From: UBA4421 sp002704225
Lineage (GTDB): Bacteria; Pseudomonadota; Gammaproteobacteria; Pseudomonadales; Azotimanducaceae
Direction of reading: 5' to 3'
Assembly: GCA_902556425.1 (NCBI GenBank)
Contig: CACDWG010000007.1
Coordinates: 62,001-126,000 of the forward strand
Length of the DNA stretch: 64,000 nucleotides
In this document: positions 34,616-43,003 of the stretch, in pieces
Position numbering within the stretch: the first letter of the stretch is position 1
Layout: every line of letters begins with the position of its first letter
Program-made: the position numbers and the translations under genes
Notes under the pieces: generated by a model
The model's database searches: none
What the model was told of the DNA's origin: nothing
Seen by the model: only the letters and a program-made list of their open reading frames with translations

Positions 34616-35990
34616 CACCTCGTTGACCAGCGTACTGGCATCCAAGCAAATCAAAGAAGATCCAGAAAGTCTGCAAATCTGGGGTAAGGATTGGACCAAC
34701 GGTTTTGTGGTGGCACCGAGCGCCGTGGTGTTTCCTGAAAGTCTTGATCAACTGCAGGACCTCGTGGCTTACGCCAGAGCCCATCAGGTCAAGCTGGTGC
34801 CTTCTGGCGGACGTACGGGATTGTCGGGTGGTGCAGTGGCAAGCCAGGGCGAGGTTGTTGTTTCTTTTGACCGCATGAACAAGATTCTGGATTTTTCCGC
34901 CAAGGATCGCATCGTGACCTGCCAGCCCGGTCTGGTCACGGCTAACCTTCAGGCCTTCGCCGAGGAACAGGGGTTGTATTATCCAGTGGACTTCGCATCG
35001 TCCGGTTCATCCCAGATTGGTGGCAACGTTGCCACCAACGCAGGCGGTATCAAAGTCATTCGTTACGGTCTGACCCGGGACTGGGTGGCTGGAATGAAAG
35101 TGGTTACGGGCTCCGGTGCTCTACTCGATTGCAACGCAGGTCTGATCAAAAACGCGACCGGCTACGATTTTCGTCATTTGATGATTGGTTCTGAGGGGAC
35201 ACTGGGCTTGATCGGCGAGTTAGACATGCACCTGGCCCCCCAGCCAGAGCCCCAAATCGTCATGGTGGTTGGCGTGCCGTCGGTAGTGGATCTGCTGGAT
35301 ATCCTCCACGCGTTCAGTGACAAACTGACGTTGTCGGCCTTTGAGTTTTTCTCGGACTTGGCGCTGCAAAAAGTGCAGGCGCATCGAAAGCTGCCTGCCC
35401 CGCTGGCAAATCGCGTCGACAACTATGCCTTGCTGGAGTTCGATGAATCCGAACTGGCTAAGGCCGAAGAGGCGTTTGCGTTGTGTATGGAAGAAGGCTG
35501 GCTGGTGGACGGAGTAATCAGCCAATCTCAGGCTCAAGCTGCCGCGCTATGGCAGCTGCGTGAGGGTATATCCGAGAGCCTCGCTCCCTATACGCCATAC
35601 AAGAATGATCTGTCGGTGCGTATCAGCGAAGTGCCGGGGTTTCTTACGGATGTGGATCGCTACGTCAATGAAGGTTATCCAGACTTTGAGGTGTGTTGGT
35701 ACGGACATATTGGCGACGGGAATTTACACCTGAACATCCTGCGGCCAGAGTCTCTGTCTCTCGAGGAATTCTTCCATGTCGGGCACACCATGAGCCCGAA
35801 AATATTCGAATTGGTGCAGGCGCGGCGCGGCAGCATTTCTGCCGAACACGGGGTTGGTCTGCTGAAGCGAGATTTTCTCGGCTACAGCCGCGGTGACGAC
35901 GAAATATCGCTGATGCGTGGCCTGAAGCATCTCTTCGATCCGGACCAAATACTGAACCCGGATAAACTGTTACCGTTGACCGAGGCCTGA
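34605..35990 (+). CDS. FAD-linked oxidase, D-2-hydroxyglutarate dehydrogenase-like
   Basis: A 461-residue enzyme of the VAO/GlcD family. The FAD-binding PCMH domain carries LVPSGGRTGLSGGAV and SSGSSQIGGNVATNAGG; the C-terminal cap has WYGHIGDGNLHLNIL and GSISAEHGVGLLKRDFL, typical of D-2-hydroxyacid (D-lactate, D-2-hydroxyglutarate) dehydrogenases. It resembles the Pseudomonas D-2-hydroxyglutarate dehydrogenase, which recycles the by-product of SerA; no serA adjoins here. The ATG at 34605 follows GGAG and overlaps the hydrolase gene. Convergent with rpiA; the GAGGCC/GGCCTC hairpin at 35982-36001 may be a weak terminator. Confidence 0.85.
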   Translation: MVSSTSLTSVLASKQIKEDPESLQIWGKDWTNGFVVAPSAVVFPESLDQLQDLVAYARAHQVKLVPSGGRTGLSGGAVASQGEVVVSFDRMNKILDFSAKDRIVTCQPGLVTANLQAFAEEQGLYYPVDFASSGSSQIGGNVATNAGGIKVIRYGLTRDWVAGMKVVTGSGALLDCNAGLIKNATGYDFRHLMIGSEGTLGLIGELDMHLAPQPEPQIVMVVGVPSVVDLLDILHAFSDKLTLSAFEFFSDLALQKVQAHRKLPAPLANRVDNYALLEFDESELAKAEEAFALCMEEGWLVDGVISQSQAQAAALWQLREGISESLAPYTPYKNDLSVRISEVPGFLTDVDRYVNEGYPDFEVCWYGHIGDGNLHLNILRPESLSLEEFFHVGHTMSPKIFELVQARRGSISAEHGVGLLKRDFLGYSRGDDEISLMRGLKHLFDPDQILNPDKLLPLTEA

Positions 35991-36015
35991 TAAAAGGCCT
36001 CCTGCGGGACACGCA

Positions 36016-36732
36016 TCACCGTTTCTGTTGCGCATCCAAGGCAGTGATACCGTTTTCGTCTGCTAAAAACGCGACATTGGCCGCCTGTTGGGCGAAAATG
36101 CCGTTGCAGACGACACCTGCAATGTCATTGATGCGCTTCTCAAGGTCGAGAGGCTGATCAATGGCAAAGCCATGGACGTCGAGAATGAGGTTACCGTTGT
36201 CCGTCGTAACGCCTTCTCGCCAGATCGGATGACCGCCCAAGGCGACGAGGGCTCGAGCGACGAGGCTGCGGGCCATGGGAATGACTTCGACGGGCAATGG
36301 AAACGCACCCAGTTGAGCGACCAACTTGCTACTGTCGGCGATACAGACGAATTCGTCGGCAGCGGATGCCACGATTTTTTCTCGGGTTAGGGCCGCGCCT
36401 CCACCCTTGATCATGTTACAGGCCTTATCTATCTCGTCGGCGCCATCGACATAGACGTCGAGCTGTGGGGCGGCATTGAGATCCAAGACCGTAATGCCAT
36501 GGGCCGCGAGACGCCTGTGGGTTTCCTCGCTGGAGGCAACGGCGGCGTCGAAGGTGTGTTTGATTTTGGCCAGCTCATCAATGAAGCAATTGGCGGTTGA
36601 ACCGGTGCCGACACCGACAACACTTTTGCGCTCGAGTTTGGGCGCGATATAGGAAATGGCGGCTTGAGCAGCTTGCTGCTTAAGTTGGTCTTGAGATTGA
36701 CTGATAAAGCGCCTCGTTTGCGGGTGAAACAA
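36016..36732 (-). CDS. rpiA: Ribose-5-phosphate isomerase A
   Basis: Interconverts ribose-5-phosphate and ribulose-5-phosphate. Motifs: VVGVGTGSTANCFIDEL, VDGADEID, and KGGGAALTREKIVA, all family signatures; the C-terminus carries VVCNGIFA. The frame opens with TTG at 36732 and lacks any ATG before the conserved core, and no ribosome-binding site is obvious, so the exact start is uncertain. Divergent from ilvA, with 43 bp between, as in Pseudomonas. Confidence 0.94.
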   Translation of the reverse strand: MFHPQTRRFISQSQDQLKQQAAQAAISYIAPKLERKSVVGVGTGSTANCFIDELAKIKHTFDAAVASSEETHRRLAAHGITVLDLNAAPQLDVYVDGADEIDKACNMIKGGGAALTREKIVASAADEFVCIADSSKLVAQLGAFPLPVEVIPMARSLVARALVALGGHPIWREGVTTDNGNLILDVHGFAIDQPLDLEKRINDIAGVVCNGIFAQQAANVAFLADENGITALDAQQKR

Positions 36733-36735
36733 AAT

Positions 36736-36751
36736 AGGACGGATACGTCCT
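36736..36751. promoter_or_regulatory. Inverted repeat in the rpiA-ilvA divergent promoter region
   Basis: AGGACG, a four-base spacer GATA, and CGTCCT form a perfect inverted repeat within the 43-bp gap between the divergent rpiA and ilvA starts. Given how little space is available it could be an operator affecting both genes or a hairpin at a transcript start. No matching regulator is known to me. Confidence 0.3.
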
Positions 36752-36775
36752 CACAATGACTGAGAAATTGTTGGC

Positions 36776-38290
36776 ATGTTAGAAAGTTATGTAAAGAAAA
36801 TTCTTGGCTCAAAGGTCTACGAGCTCGCTGTTGAGAGCCCGCTTTCGCCAGCGCCGCTGCTCAGTCGGCGGCTTGGGCTGCAGGTCAGTTTGAAACGTGA
36901 GGACATGCAGTCTGTTTACAGTTTCAAGCTGCGCGGTGCCTACAACAAAATGGCCCAGCTCAGCGAAGACCAAAAATCCACCGGGGTCATTACCGCATCC
37001 GCGGGCAATCACGCGCAAGGCGTCGCGATTTCCGCCCAGAAGCTTGGTATTCGCGCGACCATCGTGATGGGTTTGAATACGCCCAGTATCAAGGTTAACG
37101 CGGTTCGTGACCGCGGGGCCAAGGTCGTACTGCACGGAGACAACTACAACGAAGCGGCTTTGCATGCCAAGCACCTGTGTGAATCGGAAGGTCTGATTTA
37201 CATTCCGCCCTACGACGATGTGGATGTGATTGCTGGCCAAGGCACCATTGGTATGGAAATCATCAATCAGCACAGCCGACCGCTGGATGCGATTTTTATT
37301 CCGGTTGGCGGCGGCGGATTGATTGCTGGTGTGGCGGCCTATGTGAAGTACTTACACCCTAAGACGAAAATCATCGGTGTCGAAGCCGAAGGCTCCAACT
37401 GCCTAGATGCCGCCATGAAAGCCGGGCGGCGCGTCAGTTTGCCCATCGAAAAACTGGATCTGTTTGCAGACGGCGTTAGCGTGGCCCAAATCGGTAAAGA
37501 AACGTTCAAAATTGCTAAGCGCTACGTAGACGATGTCGTGGTAGTGAGCGTCGACGAGATCTGCGCCGCTATCAAGGATGTTTTTGAAGATACCCGGTGT
37601 GTCGCAGAGCCTGCTGGGGCCTTGGCCATTGCGGGCATGAAGCGCTACGTCGGTGCCAATCCTGGCATGTCACATGTGGTGTCCATCGTCAGCGGCGCGA
37701 ACGTGAACTTTGATCGACTTCGACACATCTCTGAGCGTGCGGAAGTGGGTGAATCCCGAGAAGCAATACTCGCGGTCACCATCGATGAGGCGAAGGGAAG
37801 TTTTCTTAAGTTTTGTCGGGCGCTGGGTAAGCGCGCCATCACGGAATTCAATTACCGATGCGCTGATGCGGATCAAGCCCATATTTACGTCGGCATCGGC
37901 GTGAAGTCTAAGGAGGATCGTCTGGATCTGGTGGCTCAGCTACAGGCCAAGGGTTATCAGGTTTTTGATATGACCGAGAATGAAGCCGCCAAGGTGCATG
38001 TGCGCCATATGGTGGGCGGTCACCGCGGCAGCCCGGGCGCGGAAATGCTGTTTCGCTTTGAGTTCCCAGAGCGTCCAGGCGCGCTGCTGCAGTTTTTATC
38101 TGGTCTGGGCTCCGACTGGAATATCTCGCTATTCCACTATCGAAACCATGGCTCTGCATGGGGCCGGGTGTTGGTGGGTTTTGACGCTGGTACCAAAGAC
38201 AAAAAGAAGCTGCGGGATTACCTTCAGCGAATTGGCTATCGTTTTTGGTCCGAAGAAGAGAACCCCGCTTACGAGTTGTTTCTGCGTTAA
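36776..38290 (+). CDS. ilvA: Threonine dehydratase, biosynthetic
   Basis: PLP enzyme deaminating threonine to 2-oxobutanoate, first step to isoleucine. The 504-residue product has the PLP-lysine segment SVYSFKLRGAYNKM, TASAGNHAQGVA, the glycine loop VGGGGLIAGVAAY and two C-terminal ACT-like regulatory domains (from about residue 325 and 420), so it is the allosteric biosynthetic form rather than the short catabolic one. Convergent with def. Confidence 0.96.
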   Translation: MLESYVKKILGSKVYELAVESPLSPAPLLSRRLGLQVSLKREDMQSVYSFKLRGAYNKMAQLSEDQKSTGVITASAGNHAQGVAISAQKLGIRATIVMGLNTPSIKVNAVRDRGAKVVLHGDNYNEAALHAKHLCESEGLIYIPPYDDVDVIAGQGTIGMEIINQHSRPLDAIFIPVGGGGLIAGVAAYVKYLHPKTKIIGVEAEGSNCLDAAMKAGRRVSLPIEKLDLFADGVSVAQIGKETFKIAKRYVDDVVVVSVDEICAAIKDVFEDTRCVAEPAGALAIAGMKRYVGANPGMSHVVSIVSGANVNFDRLRHISERAEVGESREAILAVTIDEAKGSFLKFCRALGKRAITEFNYRCADADQAHIYVGIGVKSKEDRLDLVAQLQAKGYQVFDMTENEAAKVHVRHMVGGHRGSPGAEMLFRFEFPERPGALLQFLSGLGSDWNISLFHYRNHGSAWGRVLVGFDAGTKDKKKLRDYLQRIGYRFWSEEENPAYELFLR

Positions 38291-38299
38291 CGCTGGAGG

Positions 38300-38845
38300 T
38301 TAGTCGACGGAATCTGGGGTCTGTTGGGCCAGCCATTCGTCCTCGAAGACGAGTTGGGTCATATCGCGGATATGGTCCACATAAAGCCGTCCTGCCAGAT
38401 GATCAAATTCGTGCTGTACGACGGTCGCAAGAAACCCTTGCAGTTCCAGCGTGGCGTCGTTGCCGGACGCGTCCATGTAATCCACGCGAACATGCTGGGG
38501 TCGATACACAAAGCCGCGTAGGCCGGGCACGGACAAACAACCCTCCCAGTAGCCTGCCTCCTCTGGCTCGATAACGGTCAGAACCGGGTTGAAAAATACG
38601 GTCAAGGGTATGGGTTCAATCTCTCCATAGCGGCTTGGGCCGCCGGGCACCTCGATGATGGCAAGCTGGATGGGTTGATTGATTTGGGGCGCTGCGAGGC
38701 CGATACCGCCGGCGTCGTGCAGGGTTTCGATCATGTCTGCGATTAGCGTATGCATTTTTGCACTGTCTATGTCCGCGGGGGCCACTGGTTTGGCGACCTG
38801 GCGCAGGGTCGGATGGCCCATCTTAATGATTGGATGAATGCTCAT
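38300..38845 (-). CDS. def: Peptide deformylase
   Basis: Metal enzyme removing the formyl group from nascent proteins. The 181-residue product has the three motifs GIGLAAPQ (about residue 45), EGCLSVPG and VVQHEFDHLAGRL; the Cys and two His are the metal ligands. This copy is not next to fmt, so a second def elsewhere is possible. It sits 33 bp downstream of the cyclo-ligase gene. Confidence 0.95.
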   Translation of the reverse strand: MSIHPIIKMGHPTLRQVAKPVAPADIDSAKMHTLIADMIETLHDAGGIGLAAPQINQPIQLAIIEVPGGPSRYGEIEPIPLTVFFNPVLTVIEPEEAGYWEGCLSVPGLRGFVYRPQHVRVDYMDASGNDATLELQGFLATVVQHEFDHLAGRLYVDHIRDMTQLVFEDEWLAQQTPDSVD

Positions 38846-38878
38846 GGTGCTAATATCCTATGCTTTCAAGCGTGCGGT

Positions 38879-39493
38879 TCAGTGATTAAAGATGCGAAAA
38901 CCGGTTTCGGTGACCACGGCGTCTAAGGTGATGTCCCAGGGTTCTGTGGGCAATGGTTTCTCCGAGTGCTGTATATCGTAGGCAATGCCAACAATCCAAG
39001 GGCGTTGCTCTGCGCTTGAAAAATAGCGGTCGTAATAGCCGCCCCCCATGCCCAAGCGATGGCCTTGGTCGTCGAACCCCAGCAACGGGACCAAGGCGAC
39101 ATCCAACATTTCAGGATCAACGGGTGTGTCATTGCTTTGCACCCCGGGCTCTCGCAGACCAAGACGGCCTCGACGAATGGGCGTATTTGGGCCCATGGGA
39201 TACAAGTTCATCTGGCCTTTTTCCACCCCAACCACTGGCGCAAAGAGCTCAAGAACAGACGCCTGCGCTGACGCCATCCACAGGGACAAGTCAGCCTCAT
39301 CCGGGGTGGCCAAATACAGGGCGATGCGCTGCAGTGGACTGCGCTGGACGAGCAAGTCCTCTAAGTGGGCGGCAATATGCAGGTGATGGCGTTTTCGGTC
39401 CTCAGGGGTCAAGGCAGTACGCTGTTCTTTTAGCGTCCGACGGAGTGCCTGCTTGAGGCCGTGGGATTCGTTGGGGTTACCGTCTTGACGCAT
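38879..39493 (-). CDS. fau: 5-formyltetrahydrofolate cyclo-ligase
   Basis: Converts 5-formyltetrahydrofolate to 5,10-methenyltetrahydrofolate with ATP (ygfA/fau in E. coli). The 204-residue product has LKQALRRTLKEQR, LYLATPDEADL, and the C-terminal LVPLLGFDDQGHRLGMGGGYYDRYF that marks the family. It lies directly downstream of the 6S RNA gene, as in most gammaproteobacteria where ssrS and ygfA are cotranscribed and linked to biofilm or persistence phenotypes. Confidence 0.95.
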   Translation of the reverse strand: MRQDGNPNESHGLKQALRRTLKEQRTALTPEDRKRHHLHIAAHLEDLLVQRSPLQRIALYLATPDEADLSLWMASAQASVLELFAPVVGVEKGQMNLYPMGPNTPIRRGRLGLREPGVQSNDTPVDPEMLDVALVPLLGFDDQGHRLGMGGGYYDRYFSSAEQRPWIVGIAYDIQHSEKPLPTEPWDITLDAVVTETGFRIFNH

Positions 39494-39535
39494 GGGGCTA
39501 ACCGCCTCGTTTGATTCGCGGCGCAGGTGAAAAAA

Positions 39536-39709
39536 GACTCCCGAGAATGCCGCTGTTGGCTTGCCCTGAACCGTTGAGATTCAAGGCGGAAACCTCAGCT
39601 AGCTCGAAGGCGGCCCATCAGTTTGGGTAAGCACACTGAACTAACGAAAAGCTTCCTGACGTTTTTATAACGGCTCAAGGACGCGACCACTGGCTAACAC
39701 CCCAGGAGA
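39536..39709 (-). ncRNA. ssrS: 6S RNA
   Basis: Regulatory RNA that mimics an open promoter and sequesters sigma-70 RNA polymerase in stationary phase. On the minus strand the transcript would start ATCTCCTGGGGTG near 39709 and end GCGGCATTCTCGGGAGTC near 39536, followed by six T (39535-39530) acting as terminator tract. The ends pair, as in E. coli 6S RNA, whose 3' part GCGGCATCTCGG is closely similar; CTTGAGCCG and GGTTCAGGG also have counterparts. TATACT preceded by GC at 39721-39716 is a suitable -10 box, resembling sigma-S promoters. The fau-ssrS-zapA position is the conserved one. About 174 nt against 184 in E. coli; ends are estimates. Confidence 0.93.
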
Positions 39710-39818
39710 TGGAGGCAGTATAGCCATTTTTGAGAGTCGAAATAGAGGAATAGTCGACTCACCGCAAAATCAAACTGGACAGAATTTTCCCGTTTCGATC
39801 TGTCTGACCGGAATCGGC

Positions 39819-40136
39819 TCAAATCTTCAGTTGTCTGCCGTCAGCGATCGCGGTTTCCAAACGATCGTTCAACGCGCGGATGCGCAACTTCGCATAATCC
39901 TGACTGGTTTGAACCTTTGAGTGACCGCTGAGTAGCTCGTGGGACATATTCAGAGCCGCCATGACGGCGATACGATCCATCCCTACGACTTTGCCACTGG
40001 AACGGATGCTTTCCATCTGCTCGCTCAAGTACCGGGCAGCCCGAAGCAAGGACTCCTCTTCACCCTCTGGACACGCGACCTGAAACTCTTTCTGCATGAC
40101 CGAAATGGTCAGGGTTTTGCTGCCAGTATTGCTCAT
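39819..40136 (-). CDS. zapA: Cell division protein ZapA
   Basis: A 105-residue FtsZ-ring stabiliser. The N-terminal globular domain contains VACPEGEEESLLRAARYLSEQM, and the C-terminal half is a coiled coil (AVMAALNMSHELL ... LRIRALNDRLETAI). Preceded on the same strand by the TIGR02449 gene (12 bp) and followed by ssrS. Length and order are standard. Confidence 0.95.
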   Translation of the reverse strand: MSNTGSKTLTISVMQKEFQVACPEGEEESLLRAARYLSEQMESIRSSGKVVGMDRIAVMAALNMSHELLSGHSKVQTSQDYAKLRIRALNDRLETAIADGRQLKI

Positions 40137-40148
40137 GAATCCGTCCCT

Positions 40149-40400
40149 TTAACCGTTTTCCAAGGAGCGTAAACGCCCGATCATGGATTCAACGCGACTT
40201 TTCGCTAACTCGTTTTTTTCGATCAGCTTGGCGCGCTCGACAGACCAGTTTTCTTGTTGGGTACGCAGCGCCTTGTTCTCCCGAGATAACTGCTCGGTTA
40301 GGGCAATCAACTCATTGACCCGCCGCTCCAGGATATCCATTTCTTCCATGGGTTGGGCTTGGGCGTGGGGCTGGCTTGGTGACGGATTCATCTCAGACAT
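40149..40400 (-). CDS. TIGR02449 family coiled-coil protein (ZapB-like)
   Basis: An 83-residue protein with a short Pro/Gln/Met-rich start and then one long coiled coil (DILERRVNELIALTEQLSRE and onward to IGRLRSLENG). Such proteins sit beside zapA in Pseudomonas and relatives; a role with ZapA at the division ring is plausible but unproven. Start ATG at 40400. The 259 bp beyond it, up to the next plus-strand gene, hold no recognised gene; one short hairpin (AGAGCC ... GGCTCT near 40435) is present. Confidence 0.85.
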   Translation of the reverse strand: MSEMNPSPSQPHAQAQPMEEMDILERRVNELIALTEQLSRENKALRTQQENWSVERAKLIEKNELAKSRVESMIGRLRSLENG

Positions 40401-40659
40401 AAACGGCAGGCTTTAGCGCAATTGGTTAGAGAGCCCATGCTGCTCGGCTCTAGCGCAAAATTCAATCGCGGCGTAAACATTTGCGCGTCTATATTGAGAG
40501 CGATATTTCCAGCACAGACAGCGTGGCTCACGGGCCGGATCGTGAAACGTCTCGCAAATTTTGCAAAGGCACGACCGAAACCGTTAAGAGATAGAGCCCA
40601 ACGTCGTAGCCTGAACAAGGCATATGTTCAACACAGAGATGTGATTTAGGGAGTGGCCC

Positions 40660-40968
40660 ATGTTCCGGCGGTGTCAACAGGACAGAATCGACACGTGGTA
40701 TCGAGAGGCGGCGAAGGGGAAGGCGCGATATATTTTGCTAAGAGGTGTACTTGGCTGGGGTTTGCCCATGTTCATTATCATGACGTTCGTGTTTCCGGCA
40801 ATGAACGGTTCGGCTGATGATCCTTACAACGTCTCCCGCCTGTTACGGGGGTTAGTGGTTTGGGGTGTTGGCGGTGTTGTATTCGGTTGGTGGCTTTGGT
40901 TCTTCGCTGTGAGGAAATACGGTCTAACCCGGCGCGCCGGCGAGAACAAAGTGGTTGATGAGCAGTGA
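40660..40968 (+). CDS. Small two-helix membrane protein, unknown function
   Basis: A 102-residue protein with two predicted membrane segments (GVLGWGLPMFIIMTFVFPAM and LLRGLVVWGVGGVVFGWWLWFFAV), a short basic N-terminus and a charged C-terminal tail. GGGAG lies 7 bases before the ATG at 40660, so translation is credible. I do not recognise the family. It stands alone between the divergent zapA operon and ygfB, a place where homologous loci usually have nothing. Confidence 0.65.
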   Translation: MFRRCQQDRIDTWYREAAKGKARYILLRGVLGWGLPMFIIMTFVFPAMNGSADDPYNVSRLLRGLVVWGVGGVVFGWWLWFFAVRKYGLTRRAGENKVVDEQ

Positions 40969-41100
40969 GGGCTTGGCCAACCGGCACGGTGTGCATCGCG
41001 GTAAATTAACGGCATGCAGTGATTACCTCACTGGCATTTGCTCCCCCAGTGCGCGATAGTTTGCGCCCAAGTATCTCAGCCCTCCTAAACGGGACACGCT

Positions 41101-41646
41101 ATGTCTGAACTGCGCATTCAAGCCGAGATGGCGGCTTTTTCTATTGAGCCCGAAGAGCTGCACGGCATGGTCTGTGGCATGGCCGTGAATGGTAGTCCGG
41201 AGTTCGTTTTGAGCGATTTCGTGGATCTTGTTGGTATCGATGCGCTGTCTGACCAAGAATCCTTGGGCGCATTCGTGAATTCTGCGCTGGACGAACTGCA
41301 CGATCAAAATATGATTTTTCAGCCGCTGATCGCCGACGACGAAGACCCCATCGCCAAACGGGTGGAAACCATTGCAAACTGGGCTGGCGGTTTTCTCGTA
41401 GGTTTCGCGGCCGGGTTGAACGTGGAGCACAGCGAACTGCCGGTGGACGTGCAAGAAATCATCAAAGATTTTGTTTCACTGACATCCCTAGACCCGGAAG
41501 ATTACCAGGAGGCGGACTTTGAACCGGGGGAGCTGGAGGAGCACGAAGCGTCGCTCACAGAAGTGCACGAATACCTGCGGGTTAGCACCATGCTGATTTT
41601 AGCTCTGATGGATGACCATGCGGCCGTGGAATCTGCGATTGACTGA
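41101..41646 (+). CDS. ygfB: UPF0149 family protein YgfB
   Basis: A 181-residue acidic protein with the family's core: PEELHGMVCGMAVNG, a middle WAGGFLVGFAAG and the C-terminal HEYLRVSTMLILALM. In Pseudomonas it has been linked to regulation of antibiotic resistance through AlpA; in general the role is unclear. First gene of ygfB-pepP-ubiH on the plus strand, overlapping pepP. Confidence 0.93.
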   Translation: MSELRIQAEMAAFSIEPEELHGMVCGMAVNGSPEFVLSDFVDLVGIDALSDQESLGAFVNSALDELHDQNMIFQPLIADDEDPIAKRVETIANWAGGFLVGFAAGLNVEHSELPVDVQEIIKDFVSLTSLDPEDYQEADFEPGELEEHEASLTEVHEYLRVSTMLILALMDDHAAVESAID

Positions 41647-43003
41647 TCGTCTCATTCAACCCAGCGATTTCGCTCATCGCCGGCGTCGACTCCTGGACGG
41701 TATGCGGCCGGGCTCCATCGCCCTAGTGCCCGGGGGCATCGAGCAGCGACGCAACCGTGATATCAATTTTCCTTTCCGCCAAGACAGTGACTTTTATTAC
41801 CTCACCGGTTTTTGTGAGCCGGACGCGCTGTTGGTGCTGATTCCCGGCCGAGATCAGGGTGAGGCCATCGTGTTTTGCCGCGAGCGTGATGCTGCCAGCG
41901 AACGTCGAGACGGCCCCGTTCTGGGTCCAGAGGCTTGTCAGCTTGCCTTGGGCGTTGATGACGGCTTTCCTGTTTCCGATCTCGACGACATTCTCCCGGG
42001 CTTACTGGAGGGACGCACCCAGGTTTATATGAATCTGGGTGAGCACTTGCTCTGGGATCATCGTTTGATGATGTATCTAGAACACCTAGCGAAACAGCGT
42101 TCTGCTGACGAGCCCGAGGTAGGTGAGATCGTGACCTTGGGCCATTTGCTGCACGAGCAGCGTTTGATCAAAAGTGCCAAGGAGCAGGAGCTGATGGCTC
42201 AGGCGGCGCAAATCAGCGTTGCTGCTCAATGTCGCGCACTGGATGTCATTTCTCCCGGCCTGACCGAGGCGGACATCGAAGCGGAACTGCATTACAGCTA
42301 CCGCCGTCAAGGGGCCAGGTCAGAAGCCTATCCGAGTATTGTGGCCGCCGGTGAAAATGCCTGTATCTTGCACTATGTCCAAAATGCATCGGTTTTGTTG
42401 GATGGAGATCTGGTTTTAATCGATGCCGGCTGCGAACTGCAGTATTACGCGTCGGATGTCACGCGCACCTACCCGGTGAGCGGACGCTTTAGCTCGGCCC
42501 AGCGCGATATTTACGACATTGTTCTTGCGGCGAATCGTGCAGCCATCGATGCCTGTCGTCCGGGTAATCACTTCAATCAGCCCCATGAAGCCGCCACCTT
42601 GGTTTTGGTTGAGGGCCTGATTGAGCTTGGCTTGTTGCAGGGCGATTCTGAGCAACTGATCGCCCAAGGAGATCACGAGAAATATTGTCCGCACAAAACC
42701 TCCCATTGGTTGGGATTGGATGTCCACGATGTCGGCGATTACCGCTTGGGCAATTTATGGCGCGACCTGATGCCAGGCATGGTGCTCACTGTAGAGCCCG
42801 GGATATACATTCCTCGCGATGACTCTACGGCGGAGATAGCGGAGGCTTATCGAGGCTTGGGCATTCGGATTGAGGACGCGGTTCTCATTCAAAAACAGGG
42901 TTGTCAGGTGCTGACAGAAGGGCTGATCAAAGACCCGGATGACATCGAAGCGTGGATGGCGACTCGAGCGGACAGAACCGACATGACCCGGGTGGTGGCA
43001 TGA
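41612..43003 (+). CDS. pepP: Xaa-Pro aminopeptidase
   Basis: Dimetal aminopeptidase releasing N-terminal residues before proline. About 450-463 residues with the N-terminal creatinase domain (FPFRQDSDFYYLTGFCEPDA) and the catalytic pita-bread domain: VLIDAGCELQYYASDVTRTYPV, HKTSHWLGLDVHDVG, LTVEPGIYIP and GIRIEDAVLI hold the metal ligands. The start is ambiguous: ATG at 41612 overlaps ygfB by 35 bp; a TTG at 41639 would overlap by only 8 and fits homologue length better. Its stop overlaps the ubiH start (ATGA). Confidence 0.93.
   Translation: MTMRPWNLRLTDRLIQPSDFAHRRRRLLDGMRPGSIALVPGGIEQRRNRDINFPFRQDSDFYYLTGFCEPDALLVLIPGRDQGEAIVFCRERDAASERRDGPVLGPEACQLALGVDDGFPVSDLDDILPGLLEGRTQVYMNLGEHLLWDHRLMMYLEHLAKQRSADEPEVGEIVTLGHLLHEQRLIKSAKEQELMAQAAQISVAAQCRALDVISPGLTEADIEAELHYSYRRQGARSEAYPSIVAAGENACILHYVQNASVLLDGDLVLIDAGCELQYYASDVTRTYPVSGRFSSAQRDIYDIVLAANRAAIDACRPGNHFNQPHEAATLVLVEGLIELGLLQGDSEQLIAQGDHEKYCPHKTSHWLGLDVHDVGDYRLGNLWRDLMPGMVLTVEPGIYIPRDDSTAEIAEAYRGLGIRIEDAVLIQKQGCQVLTEGLIKDPDDIEAWMATRADRTDMTRVVA

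Noticed and set aside
35982..36001. GAGGCC-N8-GGCCTC hairpin at the end of the FAD-oxidase gene as a strong terminator
   Set aside because: The stem is only 6 bp and no T-tract follows on either strand, so it is at best a weak or Rho-assisted site; mentioned only within the oxidase entry.
40421..40470. TTTAGCGCAATTGGTTAGAGAGCC looks like the D-arm of a tRNA
   Set aside because: No acceptor stem, anticodon arm or T-loop (GTTCRANNC) follows at the right distances; the likeness is limited to about 20 bases.
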